From: an uncultured Eubacteriales bacterium | GTDB lineage: Bacteria; Bacillota; Clostridia; Lachnospirales; Lachnospiraceae | Assembly: GCA_949289145.1 (NCBI GenBank) | Contig: CASEML010000062.1 | Location: 1-55,739 of the forward strand | Length of the DNA: 55,739 bases | Reading direction: 5' to 3' | Shown here: positions 1-9,311 of the stretch, in pieces | How the letters are laid out: each line of letters starts with the position of its first letter | Numbering within the stretch: position 1 is the stretch's first letter | Translations under genes and position numbers: made by a program | Notes under the pieces: model-generated | What the model was told of the DNA's origin: nothing | What the model saw: the letters and a program-made list of their open reading frames with translations, nothing else | Database searches by the model: none

Positions 1-772
<772 letters not shown>

Positions 773-787
773 AATATAAGATTTAGG

Positions 788-822
788 TGCTCTCCGGACG
801 AAATTGTCCGGAGAGCATTTTT
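788..822 (+). terminator. Rho-independent terminator of guaB
   Basis: A perfect 12-bp stem (788-799 with 806-817, arm TGCTCTCCGGAC) with a 6-base loop is followed by five T residues. It lies 16 bases after the guaB stop and separates guaB from the amidase gene. Confidence 0.93.
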
Positions 823-956
823 GTGGGAAAATGTAGAAACATGTAATTTTTAATGAAAAATTCAAAGAAAATTAAGGATTTTGGGGAAGAAGTATGATAC
901 ACTGATACATGCGGCAGAAATTTGCTGAAATATCATTGATCAAAGCGAGGGTAGCT

Positions 957-1805
957 ATGCAGAGAGAGAGGAAAGACTTTGCGGCTTATCGTGAGTCGGA
1001 AGAATATAAAAGGCTGAAAGAAATTCGGCGAAAAAAGAGAAGAAAACAGGTGCTGATAGCCAGAACCTGTGTGTTTGGCGGTGCAGTCTTAATCATATTG
1101 GTGGTAGCATTGTTAATTCGTGCCTTGGTATTTGACCACAAACAGTTAGAAACTGCTGGAAAGCCAGTAAATATTTTAAAAGAGGAAACATATCTGGTCA
1201 TTGAGAAAAAGCCGGATATTGATGTACAACTGTTGACACCAAATGAATATTCCAGACCGGGAATTGCCACAGAAACCATAGAGAATATTGTGGTGCATTA
1301 TACAGCAAATCCCGGAACTACAGCCCAGCAGAACCGGAATTTTTTCGAAAGTTTGAAGGATACTCATGAAACCAGTGTCAGCAGCCATTTTGTGGTTGGA
1401 TTAGAAGGGGAAATCATTCAGTGTATTCCCACGACGGAACGTGCATATGCATCCAACCAAAGAAATAATAATACAGTTTCTATTGAATGTTGTCATATGG
1501 ATGAAACAGGAAAATTTAATGACAGTACTTACAATTCTGTAGTGGAATTATGCGCATGGTTATGCTGTAAGTTTAATTTACAGGCAGAAGATGTAATAAG
1601 GCATTATGATGTGACCGGTAAATCCTGTCCTAAGTATTTTGTAGATTATCCAGAGGAATGGGATAAATTCATTCAGGATGTAGCAGATTATATAAAAGAA
1701 AATGCTGTGGAGATGACAAAAGAGGAGCGGGATGCTTATTATGGTGAAGGTCAGTCAGAGCAGGAAACAGCAACAGAAGAGAATAGTGAAAAGAATGAGC
1801 AATAA
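957..1805 (+). CDS. Membrane-anchored N-acetylmuramoyl-L-alanine amidase (Amidase_2 fold)
   Basis: Predicted zinc amidase that cleaves the MurNAc-L-Ala bond of peptidoglycan on the outer face of the membrane. I chose ATG 957, preceded by GCGAGG at 945-950; an in-frame ATG at 909 lacks a ribosome site. The product has 282 residues: a basic N-terminal segment, one membrane helix (about residues 33-59), and an amidase_2/PGRP-like domain (about 100-250). Zinc ligand candidates are His114 in VVHYTA, His216 in IRHYDVTG and Cys224 in GKSCP, the usual H/H/C set. The tail is Glu-rich. It is a type II membrane protein rather than a secreted one, so it probably acts near the membrane in wall turnover. 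The neighbours do not indicate a specific process. Confidence 0.88.
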   Translation: MQRERKDFAAYRESEEYKRLKEIRRKKRRKQVLIARTCVFGGAVLIILVVALLIRALVFDHKQLETAGKPVNILKEETYLVIEKKPDIDVQLLTPNEYSRPGIATETIENIVVHYTANPGTTAQQNRNFFESLKDTHETSVSSHFVVGLEGEIIQCIPTTERAYASNQRNNNTVSIECCHMDETGKFNDSTYNSVVELCAWLCCKFNLQAEDVIRHYDVTGKSCPKYFVDYPEEWDKFIQDVADYIKENAVEMTKEERDAYYGEGQSEQETATEENSEKNEQ

Positions 1806-1807
1806 TA

Positions 1808-2044
1808 TATCCTGACAAAATAAATGTGCCGGGGCTGCCAAAGCAGTTGATACATGTCCCATTAGAACCTTTTGAGAAAGCGGTGAAATGGCTGCAGCAG
1901 AAAGGTTATGAGTGCATTTTTATCTATGGGATTTCTAAGGGAGGAGAACTGGCTCTCCTTTGCGCTTCCTTAATGAAGGAAGAGTGTAAAAAAAATCGAG
2001 TGGATGCTTTTGAAAAAATAATGCAATGGCTTATGGAAACATAA
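1808..2044 (+). pseudogene. Decayed acyl-CoA thioesterase / BAAT C-terminal domain fragment
   Basis: About 78 codons can be read but there is no convincing start. The stretch NVPGLPKQLIHVPLEPFEKA resembles the entry to the BAAT/acyl-CoA thioester hydrolase alpha/beta-hydrolase domain. IYGISKGGELALLCASL carries its nucleophile elbow (G-x-S-K-G). Right after ASL the sequence jumps to VDAFEKIMQWLMET, which looks like the extreme C-terminus of the family, so the core with the catalytic Asp and His is missing. The N-terminal half is also absent, because the upstream gene is in another frame. I read this as a gene remnant with 5' loss and an internal deletion. A small expressed protein starting at GTG 1826 is possible but has no ribosome site. 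Confidence 0.6.
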
Positions 2045-2053
2045 TAAAAATTC

Positions 2054-2080
2054 AGAAGCAGCCCTTAATAGGCTGCTTCT
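2054..2080. terminator. Bidirectional terminator hairpin
   Basis: A 10-bp perfect stem AGAAGCAGCC (2054-2063) pairs with 2071-2080. It is flanked by A-rich sequence on the left and TTCTAG on the right. It overlaps the truA stop codon and sits between two convergent reading frames, so it may serve both strands. Confidence 0.7.
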
Positions 2081-2799
2081 TCTAGAAATAATCCGTGGGG
2101 CTTCGCCGGCGCAGAGGCAGAGGCAGCTCCCTTTAAAATTTTATCTATATCAGCAATAGGACGGTTAGACAGTCCCACATCCAATAAGGTTCCCACGATC
2201 ATTCTTGCCATATTGTGAAGGAATTGGTTAGCAGTTATGGTAATCTGAATTTCATTTTCATCCCCGTAAATTTCAAGGGATTTAATCTCCTTTTCCGTGG
2301 ATTTTGCTTTCTTTACGGTAGAGAAATTTTTAAAATCATGTCTGCCCAGCAAAGCCTGAGAAGCCACTACCATTTTATCCATATCTGGTTTCTTAAAGCA
2401 GTAATACATATATTTTCGTTCAAATACACTTGGTACATCTCCAATGGAAATACGATAAAGATAAGTGATAGATTTCACATTTAAGGAAGCGTGGAATCTT
2501 TCTGGCATTTCTTCAATGTCAATAACGGCAATATCCATAGGAAGATACCTATTAAAATAATTTTTTATTTCATACAGCTTCATTGGTGAGGCGGTTTTGA
2601 AATTCGCTATCTGACCGTGGGCGTGGACACCGGTTTCTGTGCGGGCAGCGCAGTTTAGTTCCGCTTCTTCGCCGGACATTTTTTTAATTACCTCTAAAAG
2701 TCTGGTTTCTATCGTGCCGGAATTATCGTCTTTTCCTAAACGCTGCCAGCCATTGTAGCGGCTGCCGTCGTATTCCAGTGTAAGTTTTATATTTCGCAT
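2065..2799 (-). CDS. truA: TruA-family tRNA pseudouridine synthase with Glu in place of catalytic Asp
   Basis: TruA enzymes isomerise uridines 38-40 of tRNA anticodon arms to pseudouridine. This 244-residue protein has normal family length and layout: LEYDGSRYNGWQ at the N-terminus, the active-site loop, then YLYRI, FLHNMARMIVGTLLDVG and a terminal HGLFLEEA. The active-site loop reads ARTETGVHAHGQ. The position that is the invariant catalytic Asp in the family (RTDxGVHA) is encoded as GAA, Glu. The start ATG has an AGGAGG site. The gene lies 9 bases downstream of the ribbon-helix-helix gene and is probably co-transcribed with it and the SPFH gene. This could be a divergent paralogue, with the housekeeping truA elsewhere; whether it is active is open. 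Confidence 0.88.
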   Translation of the reverse strand: MRNIKLTLEYDGSRYNGWQRLGKDDNSGTIETRLLEVIKKMSGEEAELNCAARTETGVHAHGQIANFKTASPMKLYEIKNYFNRYLPMDIAVIDIEEMPERFHASLNVKSITYLYRISIGDVPSVFERKYMYYCFKKPDMDKMVVASQALLGRHDFKNFSTVKKAKSTEKEIKSLEIYGDENEIQITITANQFLHNMARMIVGTLLDVGLSNRPIADIDKILKGAASASAPAKPHGLFLEEAAY

Positions 2800-2808
2800 A
2801 TAAGCCTC

Positions 2809-3063
2809 CTAATTCTGTTTCTTATGCTTTTTCACACATTCTGACAAAAGATATTCAATCTGGCTGTTGATAGAGCGAAAATCCTCCTCTGCCCAGGCGG
2901 CAATATCATTCCAAAGGCTGGGGGATAATCGCAACAAAATCTGTTTTTTCGCCTTTTCTTTGTCTTTTAGTGCTTTTTCTTTTTTCTTGATCTCGGTCTC
3001 CAAGGCATGAATTTTGTCAAGACGTTCCTGCAATTCCTGTTCTTTTTGTGTTAAGTTTTCCAT
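2809..3063 (-). CDS. Arc-type ribbon-helix-helix protein with coiled-coil N-terminus
   Basis: An 84-residue protein. The start is ATG 3063, which has GGAGGT directly upstream; an earlier in-frame ATG at 3117 lacks a site. Residues about 1-38 are a charged heptad-like segment (LTQKEQELQERL to KKKEKALKDKEK). Residues about 40-75 (ILLRLSPSLWNDIAAWAEEDF, then RSINSQIEYLL) match the strand-helix-helix pattern of Arc/MetJ DNA-binding proteins. It probably dimerises through the N-terminal helix and binds DNA. It sits between an SPFH membrane protein and a TruA homologue on the same strand; 9 bases to truA imply one transcript. Its target is unknown; autoregulation of this operon is a natural guess. 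Confidence 0.75.
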   Translation of the reverse strand: MENLTQKEQELQERLDKIHALETEIKKKEKALKDKEKAKKQILLRLSPSLWNDIAAWAEEDFRSINSQIEYLLSECVKKHKKQN

Positions 3064-3159
3064 TCCTGACCTCCATTCCCAAGGTAAACAGCGTATATGC
3101 CATAAATGCAAATACACTATTTTATTGTAACATTAACCAGTAAAATAGCAACAAAAATA

Positions 3160-4143
3160 TTAGTAAATACTTCCACTGTTTACAATGGGCTGGGCATCTT
3201 TATTGCCGCAGAGGACAACTAAAAGATTGCTGACCATGGCAGCTTTTCTTTCTTCATCTAACAGAACGATTTCTTCCTCGTTTAACTGGTCAATTGCCAT
3301 TTTTACCATGCTGACAGCGCCTTCTACAATCTTTTGTCTAGCGGCAATAATGGCGGTTGCCTGCTGTCTTTGCAGCATGGCGGCAGCAATTTCCTCTGAA
3401 TAGGACAGATGGGTAATACGCACTTCGTGAATGGTAAGACCTGCGTCCTTTACTTTTGCCTGTAATTCGGCTCTCATATTTTCTGCAATTTCCAAAGAAC
3501 TTCCACGCAATGTTTTCTCATCACTGTCTGTTTCCACAGTGTCATAGGGATAAAGCCTTGCTGTATTTCGAATAGTGGAATCGCATTGAGTAGATAAAAA
3601 CTGGACATAATTATCCACATGAAATACTGCCCTGGTAGGATCGCTGACATTCCAAATAACTACCGCGCCAATAATCACAGGATTTCCAAGAATATCATTA
3701 ACCTTCTGCTTTTGATTATTTAACGTCATAATCTTGGTAGAAACTTTTTTGCTGGCAGATGGTGACGGTACCTTGTTGGTGTTTTCGTGCGTGGAAGCAG
3801 TAGAAGGGATAGAGAATCCCTCCTGATCACATACGTGATTAAATGCCTTGGAAAAAGGGTGTACGAAAAAACAGCCGGAATCAGTAATGGTACCATAATA
3901 TTTACCAAATAGAGTAAGAACTAATGCTTCATTGGGATTCAGCACTCGTATTCCCGGATAGAGAAGGAACAGCAGGCAAAAGCAGGTTGCACCGACCAAC
4001 AGCAGCCAACCAGAAAAAAACATACCCGCAATGGAAAGTGCAGCAGATAAAATCTGGGCCAGAATGATTAGAAATATGGCAGCAATGCCAGAAAAGGGTT
4101 TTAGAATTTTTGTTTCAATTTTGTTGGTGTTTAATTCATTCAT
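3160..4143 (-). CDS. SPFH/band-7 domain membrane protein
   Basis: A 327-residue member of the stomatin/prohibitin/flotillin superfamily. ATG 4143 has AAAGGAG at the right distance; the upstream TTG at 4161 would start inside that site. Two hydrophobic helices (about residues 18-40 and 44-64) form a hairpin anchor. They are followed by the band-7 domain with the entry motif RVLNPNEALVLTLFGKYYGTI and the core stretch NDILGNPVIIGAVVIWNV. The C-terminal part (ISEEIAAAMLQRQQATAIIAARQKI, read as two overlapping pieces) is the typical oligomerising helix. Such proteins form large membrane rings or microdomains; the client here is unknown. It heads a probable operon with an Arc-type regulator and a TruA homologue. 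Confidence 0.88.
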   Translation of the reverse strand: MNELNTNKIETKILKPFSGIAAIFLIILAQILSAALSIAGMFFSGWLLLVGATCFCLLFLLYPGIRVLNPNEALVLTLFGKYYGTITDSGCFFVHPFSKAFNHVCDQEGFSIPSTASTHENTNKVPSPSASKKVSTKIMTLNNQKQKVNDILGNPVIIGAVVIWNVSDPTRAVFHVDNYVQFLSTQCDSTIRNTARLYPYDTVETDSDEKTLRGSSLEIAENMRAELQAKVKDAGLTIHEVRITHLSYSEEIAAAMLQRQQATAIIAARQKIVEGAVSMVKMAIDQLNEEEIVLLDEERKAAMVSNLLVVLCGNKDAQPIVNSGSIY

Positions 4144-4344
4144 AAATAATACTCCTTTCAATATTTAAAATGATATCAAAATGATATATAAAGTATATCT
4201 GAAATATAGTTGGGTGTCAAGGGGAAAGGAAAAATATAATAGTTCAGTCAGGAATTTTTATCTGCACCCTTTATAACCCCAAAAACATTGGTTACAATAA
4301 CAATGTTTAAGTTAAATTTGTGTAAAACACAAGGAGGACGAAAT

Positions 4345-6000
4345 ATGTGGATGACAGACGTGGAAATGTTATTTAAGTTCATTGGTGGACTTGGAATGTT
4401 TCTATATGGTATGCATGTAATGGCCGAAGGTCTGCAGAAAACTGCCGGTGATAAAATGAAAAAGTTGTTGGGAATTTTGACCAATAACCGTTTTTTAGCA
4501 GTTTTAGTAGGAGCGGCAGTAACAGCGATTATTCAAAGTAGTTCAGCTACCACCGTTATGGTAGTCGGTTTCGTAAATGCGGGACTGCTTAACCTTGCTC
4601 AGGCAGTGGGAGTTATTATGGGTGCCAATATTGGTACAACAGTAACCAGCTGGTTGGTGTCCATGAGTGAGTGGGGAGCATTTTTTAAACCAGAATTTTT
4701 AGCACCGTTGATTATCGGTATTGGTGCTTTTGGAGTTCTCTTTTCAAAAGACGAAAAGAAAAACGAGATCAGTCAGATTGCAGTAGGTTTTGGGGTGTTG
4801 TTTATTGGACTTAGCTTTATGTCAGCTGCAATTACACCTTATAAGGAGGCCCCGATTTTTGCCACAGCTTTTAAAACGCTTGGTTCCAACCCTATTCTGG
4901 GAATTATTGCCGGTGCATTGGTTACTGCGGTAATTCAGAGTTCGTCTGCTTCTGTTGGCATTTTGCAGACACTGGCGCTCAATGGAATGGTAACTTGGAA
5001 TTCTGCTGTGTATATTATGTTGGGGCAGAACATCGGTACTTGTGTAACAGCACTAATTTCTAGTGCCGGAGCTCAGAAAAATGCAAAGAGAGCAGCTGTC
5101 ATCCACTTATTGTTTAATGTGGTTGGAGCAGTGATATTTGGAATCATCATGTTTGTGTTTTTTCTGTTTCATACAGAAATGGCAATAGCTTCAGTTTCTA
5201 GTGTGGAAATTTCCATTTTCCATACAGTGTTTAATGTTGGGAATACCATCATCCTGTTTCCGTTTGCAAATCTTCTGGTAAAAGCATCTGAAATGATTTT
5301 GCGTGGAGAAGAACATAATACAGAAGATAATATTGAAGTGATTATCAGACATTTAGATGACAGAATCTTGGAAACTCCTTCCTTTGCCATACAGAATACT
5401 ATACTGGAAATTGAACATATGGGGGAAATGGCAATGAAGCATATTTCCACCGTAAAAGAAGCAGTATTGGAGCGGAATCCCAAAAAGATAAAAAAAGCAT
5501 ACAAGATAGAGGAAAGCATGGATCAGTATGCAGAACTGATTTCTAATTATCTCTTAAAGATTAATAAGCTTCCATTGACAGAACAGCAGAATTTAATCGT
5601 TAGCAATTTATTCTATACGGTCAGCGATTTGGAACGCATTGGTGACCATTGTGATAATATTGCAGAATTGGCGGACAATTTGTTGAGATCAAATCTTGTT
5701 TTTTCGGAAACAGCAGTGAAGGGAATTCTAAGAGTATTTGATAAGGCGGAAGAAGCGGTGAACAAAGCTGTGGAGGCACGTTCTAATGAAAATATAGAGG
5801 CCATTGATGTTGTGGAACGTGATGAAGCCTTTATTGATGACATGGAAAAAGAATTAAGGAGTCAGCATATGAAACGTCTTGGAAAACAGTTATGTAATGC
5901 AAACGCAGGTGTTATTTATTTGGATATACTTACGAATCTGGAACGAATCTCCGATCACTGTTTTAATATTGTAGGTTATGTAAAGAATGAACAACATTAA
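4345..6000 (+). CDS. Na+/phosphate cotransporter with C-terminal PhoU-like domains
   Basis: A NptA/YjbB-type sodium-phosphate symporter (PNaS family). ATG 4345 follows AAGGAGG with 7 bases of spacing; upstream in-frame ATGs have no site. The 551-residue product has two inverted transport repeats, each with the family QSSSA motif (IIQSSSATT near residue 54 and VIQSSSASV near residue 197). A cytoplasmic tail from about residue 340 has two PhoU-like helical repeats (DLERIGDHCDNIAELA and LERISDHCFNIVGYV). It lies directly upstream of the pst operon but has its own terminator, so it is probably a separately controlled low-affinity phosphate route linked to the same regulon. Confidence 0.92.
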   Translation: MWMTDVEMLFKFIGGLGMFLYGMHVMAEGLQKTAGDKMKKLLGILTNNRFLAVLVGAAVTAIIQSSSATTVMVVGFVNAGLLNLAQAVGVIMGANIGTTVTSWLVSMSEWGAFFKPEFLAPLIIGIGAFGVLFSKDEKKNEISQIAVGFGVLFIGLSFMSAAITPYKEAPIFATAFKTLGSNPILGIIAGALVTAVIQSSSASVGILQTLALNGMVTWNSAVYIMLGQNIGTCVTALISSAGAQKNAKRAAVIHLLFNVVGAVIFGIIMFVFFLFHTEMAIASVSSVEISIFHTVFNVGNTIILFPFANLLVKASEMILRGEEHNTEDNIEVIIRHLDDRILETPSFAIQNTILEIEHMGEMAMKHISTVKEAVLERNPKKIKKAYKIEESMDQYAELISNYLLKINKLPLTEQQNLIVSNLFYTVSDLERIGDHCDNIAELADNLLRSNLVFSETAVKGILRVFDKAEEAVNKAVEARSNENIEAIDVVERDEAFIDDMEKELRSQHMKRLGKQLCNANAGVIYLDILTNLERISDHCFNIVGYVKNEQH

Positions 6001-6036
6001 AAATAAAATAGCGGATATAAAATGTAAAATCCCTGT

Positions 6037-6073
6037 AAACCCCTGATAAATCAAGGGCTTGCAGGGGTTTTGC
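6037..6073 (+). terminator. Terminator between Na/Pi symporter and pstS
   Basis: AAACCCCTG (6037-6045) pairs with CAGGGGTTT (6062-6070), followed by TTG. The loop itself contains a second possible short hairpin (CCCTGA with TCAAGGG). Confidence 0.7.
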
Positions 6074-6085
6074 TTGTGATTTGAT

Positions 6086-6139
6086 TTTACATAAACTTAA
6101 CATAAGCATTATTTGCATTTGATAAAGTACTGTTACAAT
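6086..6139 (+). promoter_or_regulatory. Pho-box-like direct repeat and promoter of the pst operon
   Basis: Two hexamers, TTTACA (6086-6091) and TTAACA (6097-6102), are separated by 5 bases. This matches the TT(A/C/T)ACA repeat with about 5-bp spacing known as the PhoP box in Firmicutes. A plausible -10, TACAAT, lies at 6134-6139. The site is about 110 bases before the pstS start and the operon encodes its own PhoR/PhoP pair, so control by that PhoP is a reasonable inference. Confidence 0.6.
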
Positions 6140-6209
6140 AAAGGAGCTGAAGTACAGAATCAGCACTAGAGATTAAAATAAAAGTAAACAATCTAGCGGA
6201 GGAAAAAGT

Positions 6210-7151
6210 ATGAAGTTAAAAAAAGTAACAGCAGGGCTGCTGGCAGGAATGATGGTATTATCACTGACTGCTTGTGGTTCGGGAGAAAACCAGACAACAG
6301 AGGAAAACAATAGTACGCAAGCAACTGAGAATCAGAACACAGAAACAGACAGCACAGAAGACAGCACAGAAGACAGCAGTGAAGTGGAAGATACAGCTTC
6401 GGGAGATATCAGTGGGACAGTGGTAATTACTGGTTCTACATCAGTGGAAAAGATTCTTACAGAAATGAAGGATGAATTTTGCGCTATGTATCCAAATGTA
6501 ACCATTGAATATACCGGAAGTGGATCTTCAGCGGGAATCAAAGACACCAAAGCAGGAACAAATAATATTGGAGCTTCTTCCAGAGAATTAAAAGAAGAAG
6601 AACAGGAAGATGCATTGCTGACAGAAGTATTTGCTTATGATGGAATCGCTGTTATTGTCAATCCGGCAAATGAGGCAGTAAATGATCTTACAGTGGAACA
6701 GCTTTGCGATATATATTCTGGAAAAATTACCAACTGGTCAGAAGTAGGCGGCGAAGATGGAGATATTTTTGTGGTATCCAGAGAAGAATCTTCTGGTACA
6801 AGAAGTGCTTTTGAAGAATTGATCAGTTTAGAAGGTGCAGGCGGGCTCACCAGCGGGGCAGCAGTTTCAGAAGGAAATGGTCCGGTACAGGCAGCAGTAG
6901 CAGAAAACGAAAATGCTATTGGATATGTATCCTTTTCCTTTATTGATGACAGCGTAAAGGCGTTGACTGTGGGCGGAATTGAAGCAACAGCGGAACTTGC
7001 AAAAAGTGGAGAGTACCCATTATCTCGTCCGTTCTTATTCTGCTACTATGAAGACAAAGTAGGGGAAGCAGGAAAAGCCTTTCTTGAGTTTGCATTATCA
7101 GAAGACGGTCAGATGTGCGTGGAAGACAATCAGGGAATCCGCGTAGATTAA
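6210..7151 (+). CDS. pstS: Phosphate ABC transporter substrate-binding lipoprotein
   Basis: Binds inorganic phosphate outside the cell and delivers it to PstCA. The 313-residue protein has a lipoprotein signal (MKLKKVTAGLL to lipobox LTAC, Cys22), then an acidic Ser/Thr/Glu linker to about residue 67, then the PstS fold. Ligand-loop motifs are ITGSTSVEKI, YTGSGSSAGIKD, GASSREL and SREESSGTRSAF. ATG 6210 follows GGAGGAAAAAGT. It is the first gene of pstSCAB-phoU-phoRP, all on one strand with short gaps. The linker is somewhat long but normal for Gram-positive lipoproteins. Confidence 0.96.
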   Translation: MKLKKVTAGLLAGMMVLSLTACGSGENQTTEENNSTQATENQNTETDSTEDSTEDSSEVEDTASGDISGTVVITGSTSVEKILTEMKDEFCAMYPNVTIEYTGSGSSAGIKDTKAGTNNIGASSRELKEEEQEDALLTEVFAYDGIAVIVNPANEAVNDLTVEQLCDIYSGKITNWSEVGGEDGDIFVVSREESSGTRSAFEELISLEGAGGLTSGAAVSEGNGPVQAAVAENENAIGYVSFSFIDDSVKALTVGGIEATAELAKSGEYPLSRPFLFCYYEDKVGEAGKAFLEFALSEDGQMCVEDNQGIRVD

Positions 7152-7179
7152 TTAATTCAGAAAGGGAAGGAAGAACTTT

Positions 7180-8139
7180 ATGAATGGCGATACTATGGCA
7201 GTGAAAAGTGAAACAAAAATGATTCGGAGAAAAGAAACAAAAAAGGTTATGAAACGTAATTATAAACGTGAAATTTTAGAAAAAACGGTGGAAACTATCT
7301 TTTTCCTTTGTGCATTTATAAGTGTGGTTTCCGTAATAGCCATTATTGGATTTGTGTTCTATAAAGGTCTTCATCCCTTTGTGGGGGAAGATGCTTATAG
7401 TTTTGTGAAATTTATCACAGGAACCAGATGGGCACCTTCCGAAAATGTATACGGTATCTTTTATATGATAGTTGCATCTGTACTGGCGACTTTCGGAGCA
7501 GTATTGGTGGGAGTGCCTATTGGAGTGCTGACTGCAGTATTTATTGCAGAAATAGCGCCAGAGTGGGCGGTGAAGATATTAAAACCGGCAGTGGAACTTT
7601 TGGCAGGCATTCCATCAGTACTTTATGGAGCATTTGGTTTGGGAGTGATTGTGCCGATGATTAAGGCGATTTCCCCGAAGGTTCATGGTCAGTCTTTGTT
7701 TGCCGTAATCATTGTACTTACTATTATGATACTTCCCACCATTGTGTCTTTGTCGGAAAGCGCCATCAAAGCGGTGCCGCGTTCCTATACAGAGGCTTCT
7801 TTAGGACTTGGTGCTTCCAAGATTCAGACAATTTTCAAAGCAGTGCTGCCAGCGGCAAAATCAGGAATCTTATCTGCAGCGGTGCTGGGAGTGGGACGTG
7901 CTATTGGGGAAACCATGGCAGTTATGATGATTGCCGGAAATCCAACAGCAGGACTGCCGGACAGTATCTGGTCCATGGTAAGACCGCTGACCACTAATAT
8001 TGCTATGGAAATGAGTTATGCCTCTGGAAGACAAGCAGAAATGTTGTTTGCTACCGGTGTGGTTCTATTTGTATTTATTATGTGCGTTAACCTGATTATG
8101 ACATATATTACAAAAAAGACGGAGGTTTCCAGTAAATGA
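7180..8139 (+). CDS. pstC: Phosphate ABC transporter permease PstC
   Basis: One of the two membrane subunits of the high-affinity phosphate importer. The 319-residue protein has a basic N-terminal extension of about 30 residues, six predicted membrane helices, and the binding-protein-dependent permease motif (EASLGLGASKIQTIFKAVLP) followed by GVGRAIGETMAV. A GGAAGGAAG site precedes ATG 7180; ATG 7195 is an alternative. The stop overlaps the pstA start by four bases (ATGA), indicating translational coupling. Confidence 0.95.
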   Translation: MNGDTMAVKSETKMIRRKETKKVMKRNYKREILEKTVETIFFLCAFISVVSVIAIIGFVFYKGLHPFVGEDAYSFVKFITGTRWAPSENVYGIFYMIVASVLATFGAVLVGVPIGVLTAVFIAEIAPEWAVKILKPAVELLAGIPSVLYGAFGLGVIVPMIKAISPKVHGQSLFAVIIVLTIMILPTIVSLSESAIKAVPRSYTEASLGLGASKIQTIFKAVLPAAKSGILSAAVLGVGRAIGETMAVMMIAGNPTAGLPDSIWSMVRPLTTNIAMEMSYASGRQAEMLFATGVVLFVFIMCVNLIMTYITKKTEVSSK

Positions 8140-9311
8140 TGAGCAGACAGATAAAAGATAATATAATAAAAGCGTTGATTTATGCAGCATCTGCATTTAG
8201 TGTTGTGATTTTGGTAATTATTATAGGATTTGTTCTGATTAAGGGAATTCCCAGAATTGACATGGATTTTTTAACCAATTCCTATGAAGATAAAACTACA
8301 TATGTGACAGTAGGGGAAGTAACAGCAGCTGAGGCAGAAATAGAAGACAGTAAGTGTATAAGCGAAACATTGGGAGTGGTTTTGTCAGTCGGCGAAGAAG
8401 GTTTGGTGATTGAAAAAATAGAAAAGGACTCTTTGCTTAAAAATGGTGTGGACGGCACTGGAGCTGTGTATGGGCTTAAGAAAGACGATATCATCACCAG
8501 GCTTGGAAGCTATAATGTGGAGCGGGAATTGAGAAATGGCGTTGCCCCAGAAGAAGTTTTGGAGGAAAGTGCCAAAGCCATTGGAGATAATACGGGAGCT
8601 ATGAAAATCAAAGTAGTCCGCAAGGGGGGCGGAATTGTAACCATGGTGGTCACCACAATTTATATGATAGGTTTGTCCTTGGTGATTGCGGGACCTGTGG
8701 GAATCTTGGCGGCAGTTTACCTGAATGAATATGCAAGAAAAGGAAAAATGATGACACTAATACATTTTGCCATTGAAAATCTAGCAGGAATACCGTCAAT
8801 TATCTATGGATTGTTTGGTTCCTTGGTATTTGTGCAGATGTTAAAAATGCAGTATTCCATTTTGGCAGGAGCACTGACAGTAAGTATTATTTTGCTTCCG
8901 ACCATCATTACCACAACGGAAGAAACACTAAAGACGATACCAAAGACCTATAGAGAATCCTCTCTAGGGCTGGGAGCAACAAAGCTTCAGACCATAACCA
9001 GAGTAGTGCTTCCAAATGCAATATCAGGGATTCTTGTGGCAATTTTATTAAGTATCGGAAGAATTGTAGGAGAATCGGCAGCATTGCTTCTTACTGCGGG
9101 AACCGTGGCTCAGATTCCGTCAAGATTGTTTGGAAATTCTGCCAGCGGTGCTACCTTGACCATTAAGGCGTATATGCTTATGAAAGAAGAAAATGACCTG
9201 ACAACAGCTTGTGCCATTGGAGTGATTTTGTTGCTGATCGTTATTGTAATTAATGTATCCTCCAAACTTGTCACAAAATATTTTTTAAACAATAAAGGAG
9301 AAAAGGCATGA
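8136..9311 (+). CDS. pstA: Phosphate ABC transporter permease PstA with PDZ-like insert
   Basis: Second permease subunit of the phosphate importer. At 391 residues it is about 100 longer than usual. Helix 1 is at about 18-37. Residues about 79-164 form an insert between helix 1 and the conserved GGI-to-helix-2 region. The insert reads like a PDZ domain: [15 protein letters not shown], then [17 protein letters not shown], then [10 protein letters not shown]. The rest is standard, with [20 protein letters not shown] and [12 protein letters not shown]. By topology the insert would be outside the membrane, near the PstS docking side. The start overlaps pstC and the stop overlaps pstB (both ATGA). 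Confidence 0.94.
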   Translation: MMSRQIKDNIIKALIYAASAFSVVILVIIIGFVLIKGIPRIDMDFLTNSYEDKTTYVTVGEVTAAEAEIEDSKCISETLGVVLSVGEEGLVIEKIEKDSLLKNGVDGTGAVYGLKKDDIITRLGSYNVERELRNGVAPEEVLEESAKAIGDNTGAMKIKVVRKGGGIVTMVVTTIYMIGLSLVIAGPVGILAAVYLNEYARKGKMMTLIHFAIENLAGIPSIIYGLFGSLVFVQMLKMQYSILAGALTVSIILLPTIITTTEETLKTIPKTYRESSLGLGATKLQTITRVVLPNAISGILVAILLSIGRIVGESAALLLTAGTVAQIPSRLFGNSASGATLTIKAYMLMKEENDLTTACAIGVILLLIVIVINVSSKLVTKYFLNNKGEKA

